The position numbers were made by a program, and so were the translations under genes. From Patescibacteria group bacterium (GTDB taxonomy: Bacteria; Patescibacteria; Paceibacteria; Paceibacterales; UBA10102), in the NCBI GenBank assembly GCA_024239055.1, contig JANBVJ010000005.1, forward strand, positions 1 to 28,340: 28,340 nt of DNA. Reading direction: 5' to 3'. Below are positions 16,176-23,613 of the stretch, one piece after another (the first letter of the stretch is position 1; every line of letters starts with the position of its first letter). The notes beneath the pieces were generated by a model, which made no database searches, was not told the DNA's origin, and saw only the letters and a program-made list of their open reading frames with translations.

Positions 16176-17077
16176 TATCCAACACTATTTGCGAGACTAC
16201 GAAGTTGATCGTCTGGAATTGGTCTGAGTATTGGACATTGTTCTTGAAGTTCATCAACTGGATCTGGTGCAATTGATAGTGCGAATGTATCAACTGTTCC
16301 GAAACATGTGATTGATACAACTACATTGTTTACTTCTTCATCTAATTGATCAGCAAGAAGTCTTTTTCGTTCAAGATCTGTTTCATCTCTGAGTTCTTGA
16401 AAGTCTGCTCTTATCTCAGTGATCTCTGATGTTGTAAATGAGTTTGTTAGTCTATCTCTTAGTTTTTGAAGTATTACAGAAATTTCGTCAGTATCTTTAA
16501 TGTCCTCTACAGGAATAATTTCTATCGGTGTTTCTGCTCTTTGTACAATTAGCCCTCCAATTATAGTAGGTTCAATTATTGTAGGACTACTCAATCCTGT
16601 TGGTTCGATGAAATCTGGTCTAGCCTTTGCATCCTCTATTCGTTGAAGTATCTGAATTCTTTCTCTCTCTGATTGTGCTTGTAAAACAAGTTGTCTTTCT
16701 GCACGTTCTTGTTGGGTTTCTACAAGTTGTGCGTTAACTTGTTCAAGTCTTATTATGATCTGTTCTGCCCTCATGATTTTATCTGCTTGAATTTGTTTTA
16801 GTCTTTCAAGTGGGATCATCTTTCCTTGTGCCTCTAATGCTCTTGCCTCTATATCACGTTCTTCTGCATGTTTTAGAAGTAACTCTGCTTTGCGATCTTC
16901 TTGAAGTGTAAACGATTCTTGAATATTTTCAATTAAAAGTTTGAAATTGTAAAACGGATTATCTGGTAAAACTGCTGGTATTGGTTCTTGTTGAGCAAAC
17001 GCAATTGGTGGAGAGAAAACCAGCATCGCAATAAACATACCAATGAAAACAGGATATTTGATTTTCATCTCCATCAT
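16175..17077 (-). CDS. Exported DUF5667-like coiled-coil protein
   Basis: 300 residues from the ATG at 17077 (a GTG four codons upstream is possible). A signal peptide (KIKYPVFIGMFIAMLVFSPP, cleavage near AFA-QQ) is followed by LPDNPFYNFKLLIENIQESF and a KAELLLKHAEERDIEA segment, the pattern of DUF5667: a P-x-N/S-P-x-Y-x-x-K-x-x-x-E motif plus helical repeats. A long Gln/Glu/Arg-rich coiled coil (about 80-150) and a C-terminal region with two cysteines (ITCFG, EQCPI) follow. It has no C-terminal helix, so it is secreted or periplasm-like. The function of DUF5667 proteins is not established. It opens a four-gene coupled operon. Confidence 0.75.
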   Translation of the reverse strand: MMEMKIKYPVFIGMFIAMLVFSPPIAFAQQEPIPAVLPDNPFYNFKLLIENIQESFTLQEDRKAELLLKHAEERDIEARALEAQGKMIPLERLKQIQADKIMRAEQIIIRLEQVNAQLVETQQERAERQLVLQAQSERERIQILQRIEDAKARPDFIEPTGLSSPTIIEPTIIGGLIVQRAETPIEIIPVEDIKDTDEISVILQKLRDRLTNSFTTSEITEIRADFQELRDETDLERKRLLADQLDEEVNNVVVSITCFGTVDTFALSIAPDPVDELQEQCPILRPIPDDQLRSLANSVG

Positions 17078-17079
17078 AG

Positions 17080-17085
17080 TAAAAT
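17080..17085 (-). promoter_or_regulatory. ATTTTA element before gene start
   Basis: GTGAATTTTACT lies directly before ATGATG of the DUF5667 gene. It shows the same close spacing as in the surface-protein genes. Confidence 0.35.
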
Positions 17086-17119
17086 TCACCTTTACACCAT
17101 AAAAAAAGTGTTAGGGAAT

Positions 17120-17284
17120 TTATCCCTTTGTGAAGCGGAATAATTTTGTTCCGTCTCTTCCCTTTGCTGTCAACGCATGACGTTTTCTCTTTCCTTTACC
17201 AACAGTAGTTTTTGTTGTTTTTGACAATGGTATGGATTCTTTTCTTTTTGTCTTAACGTTGAAGAATGATATTGTCTTTGCCAT
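17120..17284 (-). CDS. Small very basic protein, possible nucleic-acid binder
   Basis: 54 residues, ATG at 17282-17284, TAA at 17120-17122. The sequence begins MAKTISFFNVKTKRKES and is rich in Lys/Arg/Thr throughout (TTVGKGKRKRHALTAKGRDG), ending LFRFTKG, with no cysteine or membrane helix. The alternating hydrophobic/basic pattern suggests a small beta-barrel or chromatin-type DNA/RNA-binding protein; this is inference. A CCTATTTTTTATTA element lies before the start. It follows the possible regulator gene by 27 bases. Confidence 0.65.
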   Translation of the reverse strand: MAKTISFFNVKTKRKESIPLSKTTKTTVGKGKRKRHALTAKGRDGTKLFRFTKG

Positions 17285-17311
17285 TAATAAAAAATAGGAG
17301 AAAAGATGGAT

Positions 17312-17560
17312 TTATGCTGATACCTCAACTTTTTTTGGTTTAGGAGTCCATCCTAGATGAGTATTTACTGCTCTGCGAATCGTTGCTCTCTTAACATGTG
17401 GAAGTTCTACTAGAATTTTATCATAGATCTGACTTTTTATTTTTAGTTTTTCGAGATCATTATTTGCTTTTTCTAGTTTTCCATTACCTAATTTCTTCCA
17501 CCAAACAAGAATTTCAGTAGTTTGATTAATTGTTTTTGTGCCTCTGTTTCCCTCATTCAT
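17312..17560 (-). CDS. Small basic protein, candidate DNA-binding regulator
   Basis: 82 residues from the ATG at 17560 (MNEGNRGTK); the frame extends upstream to an ATG at 17575. The inner start is preferred because a TTTTAAAG box lies about 27 bases before it, the usual leaderless spacing. A Lys-rich helical region (KLEKANNDLEKLKIKSQIYD) precedes ILVELPHVKRATIRRAVNTH, which could form a helix-turn-helix. It is divergent from the + strand cluster, a typical position for a local regulator. Assignment as a regulator is inferred. Confidence 0.55.
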   Translation of the reverse strand: MNEGNRGTKTINQTTEILVWWKKLGNGKLEKANNDLEKLKIKSQIYDKILVELPHVKRATIRRAVNTHLGWTPKPKKVEVSA

Positions 17561-17684
17561 TAATGAAGGGATCATAATGCTCTTTAAAAGAATTTTGTAG
17601 ATCGCAAAATATTGATAATTTAGATCGCTTTTATGGATTTAGTAATCCAGATGCTTTTTATCAATACTTTAGTAGAACTATTGT
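17561..17684. promoter_or_regulatory. Divergent promoter region with TAGATCGC direct repeats
   Basis: This gap separates the only clear divergent gene pair. Toward the + strand, CTTTTTATC (17654-17662) is centred about 26 bases before the ATG at 17685. Toward the minus strand, TTTTAAAG lies about 27 bases before the ATG at 17560. Between them TAGATCGC occurs twice (17598-17605 and 17621-17628), 23 bases apart or roughly two helical turns, a plausible operator pair. Confidence 0.5.
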
Positions 17685-17948
17685 ATGGGAAGGTTGTTGG
17701 TTGAGGAGCATAATCATGGTAAACTTTGGATGGGCTTTGGTATCTCGTTTTTTACGTTTGGAATAGCAATTTTTTTGGCATTTACTGTTACTCTTGCTGA
17801 GGAAACGATTAACCAGTTGTTTATTCTAGGAGTGGCATTATTATTGGTAGTTGCAAGTATTATTATGATTAGAGGAGTTTTTGCGAAAAGAGATGAATGT
17901 CCTCTCTGTAAGGACAAATACAAATTTGGGAAGAAGAAAAATGTCTGA
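17685..17948 (+). CDS. Two-helix membrane protein with C-terminal CxxC knuckle
   Basis: 87 residues: a short polar N-terminus, two helices (about 14-36 and 43-64) and a basic cytosolic tail with CPLC followed by KDKYKFGKKKNV. Only one CxxC is present, so metal binding would need a dimer or partner. A TATA box at 17654-17662 fits a leaderless mRNA. It overlaps the next gene by eight bases. Family not recognised. Confidence 0.7.
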   Translation: MGRLLVEEHNHGKLWMGFGISFFTFGIAIFLAFTVTLAEETINQLFILGVALLLVVASIIMIRGVFAKRDECPLCKDKYKFGKKKNV

Positions 17949-18075
17949 AACTAAACTACTGACACCTGATGATTTGATAATTCAAGATAGAATTGCAAGA
18001 AAACCTAGATGGAATATGAGTGCAAGGCAACATGAAAGAAGGCAACTACAAGTTTTAAGTCAAATCATGAACTAA
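17941..18075 (+). CDS. Small basic helical protein
   Basis: 44 residues: MSETKLLTPDDLIIQDRIAR then KPRWNMSARQHERRQLQVLS. The C-terminal half is strongly basic and helical and could bind nucleic acid. The start overlaps the end of the upstream gene by eight bases, which supports translation. An in-frame upstream ATG exists (17893) but lies deep inside the membrane-protein gene. Function unknown. Confidence 0.6.
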   Translation: MSETKLLTPDDLIIQDRIARKPRWNMSARQHERRQLQVLSQIMN

Positions 18076-18076
18076 G

Positions 18077-18232
18077 TTGTCATGTGAACATACTTCTATA
18101 TGTTATTCTAGGAAGGAATATTATTTTAAATGTAGAACTTGCGGAGAAAAATTAGTTTATGCAGGAATAGATGAATATGAAATGTTTTGTAAATTTGCAG
18201 GACTATCTACTTTAGATTTACTTGAGAATTAA
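18077..18232 (+). CDS. Zinc-ribbon microprotein (TTG start)
   Basis: 51 residues from a TTG at 18077, one base after the preceding stop. It has SCEHTSICYSRKEYYFKCRTCGEKLVYAG, that is, C-x-H...C then CxxC, a pattern consistent with a zinc ribbon, ending FCKFAGLSTLDLLEN. No ATG is available upstream in frame. It is likely the third gene of the + strand cluster. Confidence 0.55.
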   Translation: MSCEHTSICYSRKEYYFKCRTCGEKLVYAGIDEYEMFCKFAGLSTLDLLEN

Positions 18233-18284
18233 CTAGAAAACGTTGGAAAACTAATCTTTTGTTACTGAGTTTTTCTACACAATA

Positions 18285-18290
18285 CTTATA
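18285..18290 (+). promoter_or_regulatory. TATA box for the 18313 gene
   Basis: CTTATA followed by CG is centred about 25 bases before the TTG start at 18313, the spacing expected for a leaderless archaeal transcript. Confidence 0.5.
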
Positions 18291-18312
18291 CGTCAAACTG
18301 CTGTAAAAAGTT

Positions 18313-18636
18313 TTGAATAATTTGGGGAAAATTCGAAAACTTATTGAAGTCGATGATAATTTAGAACCAAAGAAAGAACTGTCTGAAATTTTTGGTAGGT
18401 TTCCAATAGATTGTGCTAATTGTTTCAAGGAAATCGGTTCAAAATATGATTTAGTCACATTTTGTGAGAGAAGTGATTTTGGTAATTTAGTTTGGATAAG
18501 TCCATTACATTTTGAATGTGCTAATGAAATTAGTCATCATAATGATCAAATTTTAATTCCTATTTCATTAATGAAGGAACTTGATCCTCACGCAAAATTT
18601 CATAAAATCTTTCTTGATAAAAAAGATGGATGTTAG
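18313..18636 (+). CDS. Small soluble Cys/His protein
   Basis: 107 residues from a TTG placed about 25 bases after a TATA box (MNNLGKIRKLIEVDDN). It contains DCANCFKEIGSKYDLVTFC, HFECANEISHH and a C-terminal DGC, so several Cys/His residues could form a zinc site. No membrane segment. It ends convergently with the DUF5679 gene, whose stop lies two bases away. Family not recognised. Confidence 0.65.
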   Translation: MNNLGKIRKLIEVDDNLEPKKELSEIFGRFPIDCANCFKEIGSKYDLVTFCERSDFGNLVWISPLHFECANEISHHNDQILIPISLMKELDPHAKFHKIFLDKKDGC

Positions 18637-18638
18637 GA

Positions 18639-18794
18639 TTACTTTCCAATCCTAAACATGTTTGTGCCACATGTGCCACATTTACCTTTTCTTGCAGGTC
18701 TACCGTTTTTTAGTTTGACTACTTCTGGATCTTTCATCTCACGTTTTTCCCTGCATTTGACACAGTATGCTGTTACTGTTGATTGTTCACTCAT
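18639..18794 (-). CDS. DUF5679-type zinc-ribbon protein
   Basis: 51 residues, ATG at 18792-18794, TAA at 18639-18641. The sequence YCVKCREKREMKDPEVVKLK, NGRPARKGKC and GTCGTNMFRIGK matches the DUF5679 pattern I know from archaeal genomes: CxxC, a basic strand, a second CxxC and the closing FRIG. Such microproteins probably bind a structural zinc; their cellular role is unknown. A palindromic TATA box sits about 26 bases upstream. Confidence 0.8.
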   Translation of the reverse strand: MSEQSTVTAYCVKCREKREMKDPEVVKLKNGRPARKGKCGTCGTNMFRIGK

Positions 18795-18827
18795 GAACTG
18801 CCCTCATGAATGCTATCATATATGATA
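18790..18827 (-). promoter_or_regulatory. Palindromic TATA promoter and CTCATGAA repeats
   Basis: TATCATATATGATA (18814-18827) is a perfect 14-base palindrome centred about 26 bases before the DUF5679 ATG, so it coincides with the TATA box position. CTCATGAA occurs twice (18790-18797, 18803-18810), the first overlapping the start codon. A repressor binding here would directly block TBP or translation; this is inference. Confidence 0.5.
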
Positions 18828-18940
18828 TGTTAATGAACAAAATTCGTTAATTAGTCAATTTGTAGTAGCGATTACTCATAAATCATAATTCCAGTCAGTA
18901 CGAATTGACCTGATCTCTCTGTTTTCCCTTGTATTTTTGA

Positions 18941-19804
18941 TTAATTTAGTAGTATTGATCCATTAAACTCGCTTTGAAATAAACTTCCTAATGGAAATTC
19001 TGAATCACAATAACTAATTCCTGAACGATCTACCCAATTAGTTACCGTAGATGTAAAAGTTCCTGATCCTTTTGCATCATTCGTAATAGTAAATGTTCCA
19101 TCAACAGTTGAAGTAAGTAAATAATAACTTCTAAGACCACAAACTCCAGTAGGTGTTACTTTATCACCATTTCTGTTTTGGAAACATTGCTCTGCTGTAA
19201 TCTCAATATAGATTGTTGTAGATTGTGATGTAAATCCATTAAAAATTTTCATTCCTTTAGTATCAGATTGCGATCTGGATGTAGAAACTACATCATAACA
19301 ATCATTATCATTTAGCGTATCACTAACAATTAATCTTCCATAACTTATTGCAGGATTTGATACTGCATTACATTCTCCAATTCCAATAGAAACAATAGAT
19401 TGTCCTGATGGAAGATCTTCTGGTGAATAGTAACCACCAGTGAACTTACAATTGAATTTGTCACCTAATTCATAATCATCGTCATCGTCATCGTCATCAT
19501 CTTTTTCTTTTTGTTCTTTTTTATAGTCATCTCGTTTTTGTTTAGCATCTTTACGGTATTCCTCTCGTTTTTCTTTAGCATCTTTACGGTCTTGTTCTCG
19601 TTTTTCTTTAGCATCTTTTTTGTTTTCTTTTTGTTCTTTTTTATAATCTTTATATTTTCCAAATTTTTCTTCTAACCATTCTTGTGCCTGTTTCTTTTTA
19701 TCATTGTCTGATTTTTTATCAGCACTCACATCAATAGAAGGAACTGATATGGCAGTTAGTAATACTATCAAAGTCGTAAAAGTTAGAATTCTCTTAATTA
19801 ACAT
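18941..19804 (-). CDS. Secreted protein with hendecad coiled coil and aspartate run
   Basis: 287 residues. Signal peptide (about 1-28, ending SVPSIDVSA), then a highly charged helical region in 11-residue units: KDAKEKREQDR, KDAKEKREEYR, KDAKQKRDDYK (residues 63-95), with weaker units on either side. A run of nine Asp (102-110) follows, then a globular, probably beta-rich domain with several cysteines (NCKF, GECN, NDCYD, EQCF, GVCG, SYCD). Hendecads favour straight or right-handed coiled coils or single alpha-helices. The Asp run could bind Ca2+ or mineral. No C-terminal anchor. It is monocistronic by spacing. Family not recognised. Confidence 0.75.
   Translation of the reverse strand: MLIKRILTFTTLIVLLTAISVPSIDVSADKKSDNDKKKQAQEWLEEKFGKYKDYKKEQKENKKDAKEKREQDRKDAKEKREEYRKDAKQKRDDYKKEQKEKDDDDDDDDDYELGDKFNCKFTGGYYSPEDLPSGQSIVSIGIGECNAVSNPAISYGRLIVSDTLNDNDCYDVVSTSRSQSDTKGMKIFNGFTSQSTTIYIEITAEQCFQNRNGDKVTPTGVCGLRSYYLLTSTVDGTFTITNDAKGSGTFTSTVTNWVDRSGISYCDSEFPLGSLFQSEFNGSILLN
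19475..19651 (-). repeat. 33-base tandem repeat encoding hendecads plus GAT-type run
   Basis: Within the secreted-protein gene, 33-base units (about three clear plus two degenerate) encode KDAKEKRExxR, followed by nine consecutive Asp codons. Such slippage-prone DNA may vary in copy number between strains. Confidence 0.7.
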
Positions 19805-19881
19805 TCATAGTCTTAAAAACAGAATATTATTTCAATACACATGGATTAGGAATTAGGGATTACATAGTCTATTTTGAGTGT

Positions 19882-20013
19882 TTAGTGGATCATTTGGTGC
19901 ATTTCGTAACAACTATCACAAAATTTTGAGTTTTTGAAAGAATGTCTGTTGAAACAATCAAAGCAAAATCTTACGTTTCTTAGTTTAAAACAACCATCAC
20001 AATAATCTTCCAC
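19882..20013 (-). CDS. Three-CxxC zinc microprotein (GTG start)
   Basis: 43 residues from a GTG at 20011-20013: MEDYCDGCFKLRNVRFCFDC, then FNRHSFKNSKFCDSCYEMHQ. Three CxxC pairs (CDGC, CFDC, CDSC) plus histidines would bind one or two zinc ions. It begins nine bases after the stop of the last tagged-protein gene, so it probably ends that operon. Zinc microproteins of this kind are common in archaeal mobile elements; the role is unknown. Confidence 0.65.
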   Translation of the reverse strand: MEDYCDGCFKLRNVRFCFDCFNRHSFKNSKFCDSCYEMHQMIH

Positions 20014-20022
20014 TATAGATTA

Positions 20023-20814
20023 TTAGTCTCTAGCCTTTCTAAGTATTCCTTTTGAGATCAAAATGTCATTATCTTCTTCAAAACTTGGATTAAATCTTTG
20101 TGCAACAACAATATCTCCATCTTTATCTCTGAATGAATAAACCCTGTCGCCTAACTTATTTCTTAAATTTGCAGTAAGGAAATCTGTTAACTGATCAGAC
20201 AAATCTTCTAACTGTTCTCTCTCCAATGCATTTTTTGGTTTTCTTAGTTCTAGAATCTCATAGTCTTGTCCAGTAATTACATATCTACGGTAATTGCCAC
20301 TTTTGTCAGAATCTTCATATAATTTTGTATCATCTAACATATTTTTTATCTTCTGAAAATCAAAACGTGTTTGAACTAACTCTTTAATTCTAGCAAAGTC
20401 TCTTTTATCAATCCTTTCTGTTTCTTCATAATCCTTGAGTAGTTTTTCTGCATCTTTTTCTGAAACCTTTTGTAATGATGGTACAGTTGCAACTCCCCTC
20501 TTAACCAATTCTGATTTTACATCTGGTTTTATCTCTGTTACATTTTTTTCAAACTCAATCAGGTTCAATTTGTCTTTTTTAGTCAGATTCTTCCAAGTCT
20601 TATTTTGTTGTACTGCAAATTGTCTTTCATCAATACTAAGATTTTCCCAAAAACCCTTGAGTCTGTTATCATCAATCCTTCCTTCTATGAGAAATGGTGA
20701 GACTCTTTGCAGTCGTACACCATCCGGCTTGAGTGACTTATCCCTTCGGCTACGTACACCTTTGGATTGAGAAATTGGATGGAACTTGTTGTTAGAGTCC
20801 TTGAATCCCCTCAT
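20023..20814 (-). CDS. N-terminally tagged protein 1
   Basis: 263 residues. Residues 1-37 are the shared tag (MRGFKDSNNKFHPISQSKGV, RSRRD, DGVRLQR). The rest is soluble, charged and mostly helical up to about 200, with a possible beta hairpin near the end (RVYSFRDKDGDIVVAQRFNP). No cysteine and no membrane helix. The start overlaps the stop of tagged protein 2 as ATGA. The body is not similar to the other tagged proteins. Function unknown; the tag suggests a common destination or partner. Confidence 0.75.
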   Translation of the reverse strand: MRGFKDSNNKFHPISQSKGVRSRRDKSLKPDGVRLQRVSPFLIEGRIDDNRLKGFWENLSIDERQFAVQQNKTWKNLTKKDKLNLIEFEKNVTEIKPDVKSELVKRGVATVPSLQKVSEKDAEKLLKDYEETERIDKRDFARIKELVQTRFDFQKIKNMLDDTKLYEDSDKSGNYRRYVITGQDYEILELRKPKNALEREQLEDLSDQLTDFLTANLRNKLGDRVYSFRDKDGDIVVAQRFNPSFEEDNDILISKGILRKARD

Positions 20815-21722
20815 AAGTTATCCCTCAATGACTCTTTGGCATCAGCGTACAAATCATCTACTACATCTTGAATGATTTTCTTTGATTTTACAAAGTCAAC
20901 CTCTCTATTTTTCAACTTTGCTAGTTGTTCATCCTTCATTCTTTCAAACGGTTCTAGTAATTTTTGAGCAATCTCCTGACCTTTGTTCTCTGGTCTCCTG
21001 TCTGGTTCACCATAGCCGAACTTTTCCTCTAGGAAGAATAATGCTGAGTCTAGATCTCGTTTCTTTATTTCTGTTAATTCTTGTAATATTCCTCCAAATC
21101 CACGTTCCTTCTTAATGTAATCGTAATCAACATTTTCTAACTCTAACTGGAAGTTGTTTGTTAGTTGATCCAATACCTGTAAAGTATATCCTTTAGAAAT
21201 TTTATCCATACTTTCTTTTACAATAACATTTGACCACTTGTTTTTGACTTCATTAGTAATCTCTTCTGACTTTTGATCTCTGAAAAACTGTGCAAACTCT
21301 TCACCTGTAACTCTTTTGTATCTTTTTTGCCTCTCTAATGCCAACCATTTATCAAATTCTTTTCTGTTTACTTTTCCTTTCCATCCTCTACTCTTCAACT
21401 GAACTTGAGCAGTAAACCAAAGTTCTGCTTCTGTTTCCCCTGCTTCTTTTTTGAACTGTCTATTAGAACCTAAAACACTAGAAAGTATGTGGTTTTTATC
21501 ATCCTGAGTTTTTGGATTACGCATTAAAACCAGTTTTCTCTTTAGTCGTGGTACGCTTTCTTTTCTACCTAACTTTTCCATTTGTTTATCACTCATTTCT
21601 GAAAATTGTACAATTCTTTTTTTCATAATGACACCTTGATTCTTTGTATCCCTTCTGCTACGTACACGTTTGGATTGAGAAATTGGATGGAATTTTTTGT
21701 TCTTGTCTTTGAAGCCTTTCAT
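20811..21722 (-). CDS. N-terminally tagged protein 2
   Basis: 303 residues. The tag (MKGFKDKNKKFHPISQSKRV, RSRRD, QGVIMKKR) is the most divergent copy. The body is highly charged and largely alpha-helical, with segments such as WFTAQVQLKSRGWKGKVNRK and a C-terminal helix ending DDLYADAKESLRDNL. No cysteine and no membrane segment. Coupled to both neighbours by ATGA overlaps. Function unknown. Confidence 0.75.
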   Translation of the reverse strand: MKGFKDKNKKFHPISQSKRVRSRRDTKNQGVIMKKRIVQFSEMSDKQMEKLGRKESVPRLKRKLVLMRNPKTQDDKNHILSSVLGSNRQFKKEAGETEAELWFTAQVQLKSRGWKGKVNRKEFDKWLALERQKRYKRVTGEEFAQFFRDQKSEEITNEVKNKWSNVIVKESMDKISKGYTLQVLDQLTNNFQLELENVDYDYIKKERGFGGILQELTEIKKRDLDSALFFLEEKFGYGEPDRRPENKGQEIAQKLLEPFERMKDEQLAKLKNREVDFVKSKKIIQDVVDDLYADAKESLRDNL

Positions 21723-22567
21723 TGTTCTCCCCTTTTCTCCATTTGCCTTCGTTGAAGTTCATCTTGAACTGCACTTCCCCATTTGGAATCTGACAGGTTC
21801 CTTACATTTTTCCAATGTAATTTATCTAACCTTTCATATTCTTTGCTTCGGTGATCCATGAAATCTATACTAACTCCTTCCATGCCTAACGCTTTCTTAA
21901 AGTCAGTCGCTTCGCTTAGAGTCATTGTGTTAAATTCTTTGATTGTTTTTGATTTCATGATAGATGGTATTCCATCTCTTGCTTTTCTATCACCTTTTTT
22001 CTCTTCAATTAATTCTAATGCACGATCAAGGATTCTTTTACGAAACGCTTCATCTTCTTGCCATTTTGTGGCAGTATCACCAATTGGATTAAAAGTATTT
22101 GCTACTTGGTCATCTGTAAGTAACATGGAAAATTCCTCATCAGATAATACACTTGCACAACTTTCATCTCCAAGTGAATACATAACCTGATTGGTATGAT
22201 CAGGTTCATCACCTCTATGAGATGCCGGATCTTCTAAAAACGCTTCACAAACATCATACCTTTTCTTTCTTTCTGGATTAAACTTACTTCCAGTACCACC
22301 ATAATATTTCATTTTATAATTTTGAATCTTATCAATCACTCCGTTTACTTCCTGCCATGTTTCCTGTTCCTGTTGATCACTTAATTCATCTCGTAATCTG
22401 TAAAGTTGATTTTCTGTTTTATCTAATAAAGTAAAAGTGATTCTAGGATTTTTTCTTTTTAATCTAACTCCTTGTGTTTTTACTTTCTGGTCTCTGGACT
22501 TTCTAACTCCCTTAGAATCTGTTATAGGATGGAACTTGTTGTTAGAGTCTTTGAAGCCTCTAGTCAA
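21719..22567 (-). CDS. N-terminally tagged protein 3 (TTG start)
   Basis: 282 residues from a TTG (22565-22567) inside the end of the upstream gene; this start is chosen because it is the only one that includes the full tag (TRGFKDSNNKFHPITDSKGV, RKSRDQ, GVRLKRK). The body is soluble and helical, with two cysteines (YDVCEAF, ESCASV) and a charged C-terminus (QDELQRRQMEKRGEQ). It overlaps tagged protein 4 by eight bases and protein 2 by four. No recognised domain. Confidence 0.75.
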   Translation of the reverse strand: MTRGFKDSNNKFHPITDSKGVRKSRDQKVKTQGVRLKRKNPRITFTLLDKTENQLYRLRDELSDQQEQETWQEVNGVIDKIQNYKMKYYGGTGSKFNPERKKRYDVCEAFLEDPASHRGDEPDHTNQVMYSLGDESCASVLSDEEFSMLLTDDQVANTFNPIGDTATKWQEDEAFRKRILDRALELIEEKKGDRKARDGIPSIMKSKTIKEFNTMTLSEATDFKKALGMEGVSIDFMDHRSKEYERLDKLHWKNVRNLSDSKWGSAVQDELQRRQMEKRGEQ

Positions 22568-22988
22568 TTGCTTCTAATCCTCCACAAACTTTGCATTCAA
22601 AATAATCTTCTCGTTCAGGATAAATAGTAATTTTTCTGAATTCTCCTGCATGTTTTCTACCTGTTCCTGCTTCTGCATGTGGGAATCTTTCTACAATAGG
22701 ATCTTTTTCTTCTCCTAATCTTCCGGCTTCAAATTTTTCATCTATTGCTTTCTTGATAATGTTGTCATCAAAATTATACTGCTCAAGCATCTTTATTGAA
22801 GTTGGTTTATTGTGAATAAATCTTATTTTACTTATTGCTCTTTCCAATTCATCTTGAGGTAATGCACCTCTAGCCTTTCTTTCAACCTTAACTCCTGTTG
22901 ACTTTGCAGATTGATCTCGTGACTTTCTAACTCCTTTTGATTGAGTATGAGGATGAAATTTCCCCTTTTCCATGTGACCTTTAACCAT
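22560..22988 (-). CDS. N-terminally tagged protein 4, CxxC tail
   Basis: 142 residues. The tag is the MVKGHMEKGKFHPHTQSKGV variant followed by RKSRDQSAKSTGVKVERK. The body is short and helical; the C-terminus contains HAEAGTGRKHAGEF and ECKVCGG, a single CxxC that with nearby His might bind a metal. Overlaps of eight bases on each side place it in the operon. Function unknown. Confidence 0.75.
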   Translation of the reverse strand: MVKGHMEKGKFHPHTQSKGVRKSRDQSAKSTGVKVERKARGALPQDELERAISKIRFIHNKPTSIKMLEQYNFDDNIIKKAIDEKFEAGRLGEEKDPIVERFPHAEAGTGRKHAGEFRKITIYPEREDYFECKVCGGLEAID

Positions 22989-23613
22989 CTAAAGCACCTG
23001 CACTTTTTAATCCACGTAAAAATTTCATTTCATTTGCTAAACCATAATATCCAGAGGATTTTGATTTAGCACCTCCACCTACCCTTCTTAAAATTTCTTG
23101 GGTTTCTTCTCCATCTTGAGAAAAGTAAACTGTTCTTTCATGTTTGAAAAGATTAGTACCAACTTTAGTATATTCATCTACTGCAAGTGTATCTGGATGA
23201 CCTTCTTTAACAAGGAAATATCTTCCATCAAGTTTTTCAAGTATATCTGAATCATAGATTTCATTTGGTGGGATTTCTCCTGAGTCTTGTACATCTCCTG
23301 ATTCATAAGCACTTCGATATTTTGATCTTATTGTTTCTTTAATCCAATTTTGTATTTGTTTTGAAAGCATGTCGTAATTAAAAAAATAATTATTCTTGAC
23401 CATTCTTGGTTCGTATTGAGAAATTAATCTTTTTCTATCGATAAAACCCATACTGTCCCACCAATCCTCAGCATCAAAGTCGGCAAGATCCACTCTTTGT
23501 TTTCTAATCTTAACTCCCTGAGTCTTTGCAGATTGATCTCGTGACTTGCGAACTCCCTTCTTGTAGTCAGTAATTGGATGGAACTTGTTGTTAGAGTCTT
23601 TGAATCCTTTCAT
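22981..23613 (-). CDS. N-terminally tagged protein 5
   Basis: 210 residues. Tag MKGFKDSNNKFHPITDYKKG, VRKSRDQSAKTQGVKIRKQR (one extra Lys relative to the other copies). The body has an aromatic-rich helical part (DAEDWWDSMGFIDRKRL) and a later beta-type part (YFLVKEGHPDTLAVDEYTKV, ERTVYFSQDGEE). No cysteine. It starts by TAATG overlap with the membrane-protein gene and overlaps the next gene by eight bases. Function unknown. Confidence 0.75.
   Translation of the reverse strand: MKGFKDSNNKFHPITDYKKGVRKSRDQSAKTQGVKIRKQRVDLADFDAEDWWDSMGFIDRKRLISQYEPRMVKNNYFFNYDMLSKQIQNWIKETIRSKYRSAYESGDVQDSGEIPPNEIYDSDILEKLDGRYFLVKEGHPDTLAVDEYTKVGTNLFKHERTVYFSQDGEETQEILRRVGGGAKSKSSGYYGLANEMKFLRGLKSAGALDG

Noticed and set aside
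19465..19662. Minus-strand Lys/Asn/Met-rich ORF in another frame of the hendecad region
   Set aside because: Frame shadow of a repetitive gene segment; homopolymeric composition only reflects the DNA repeat.
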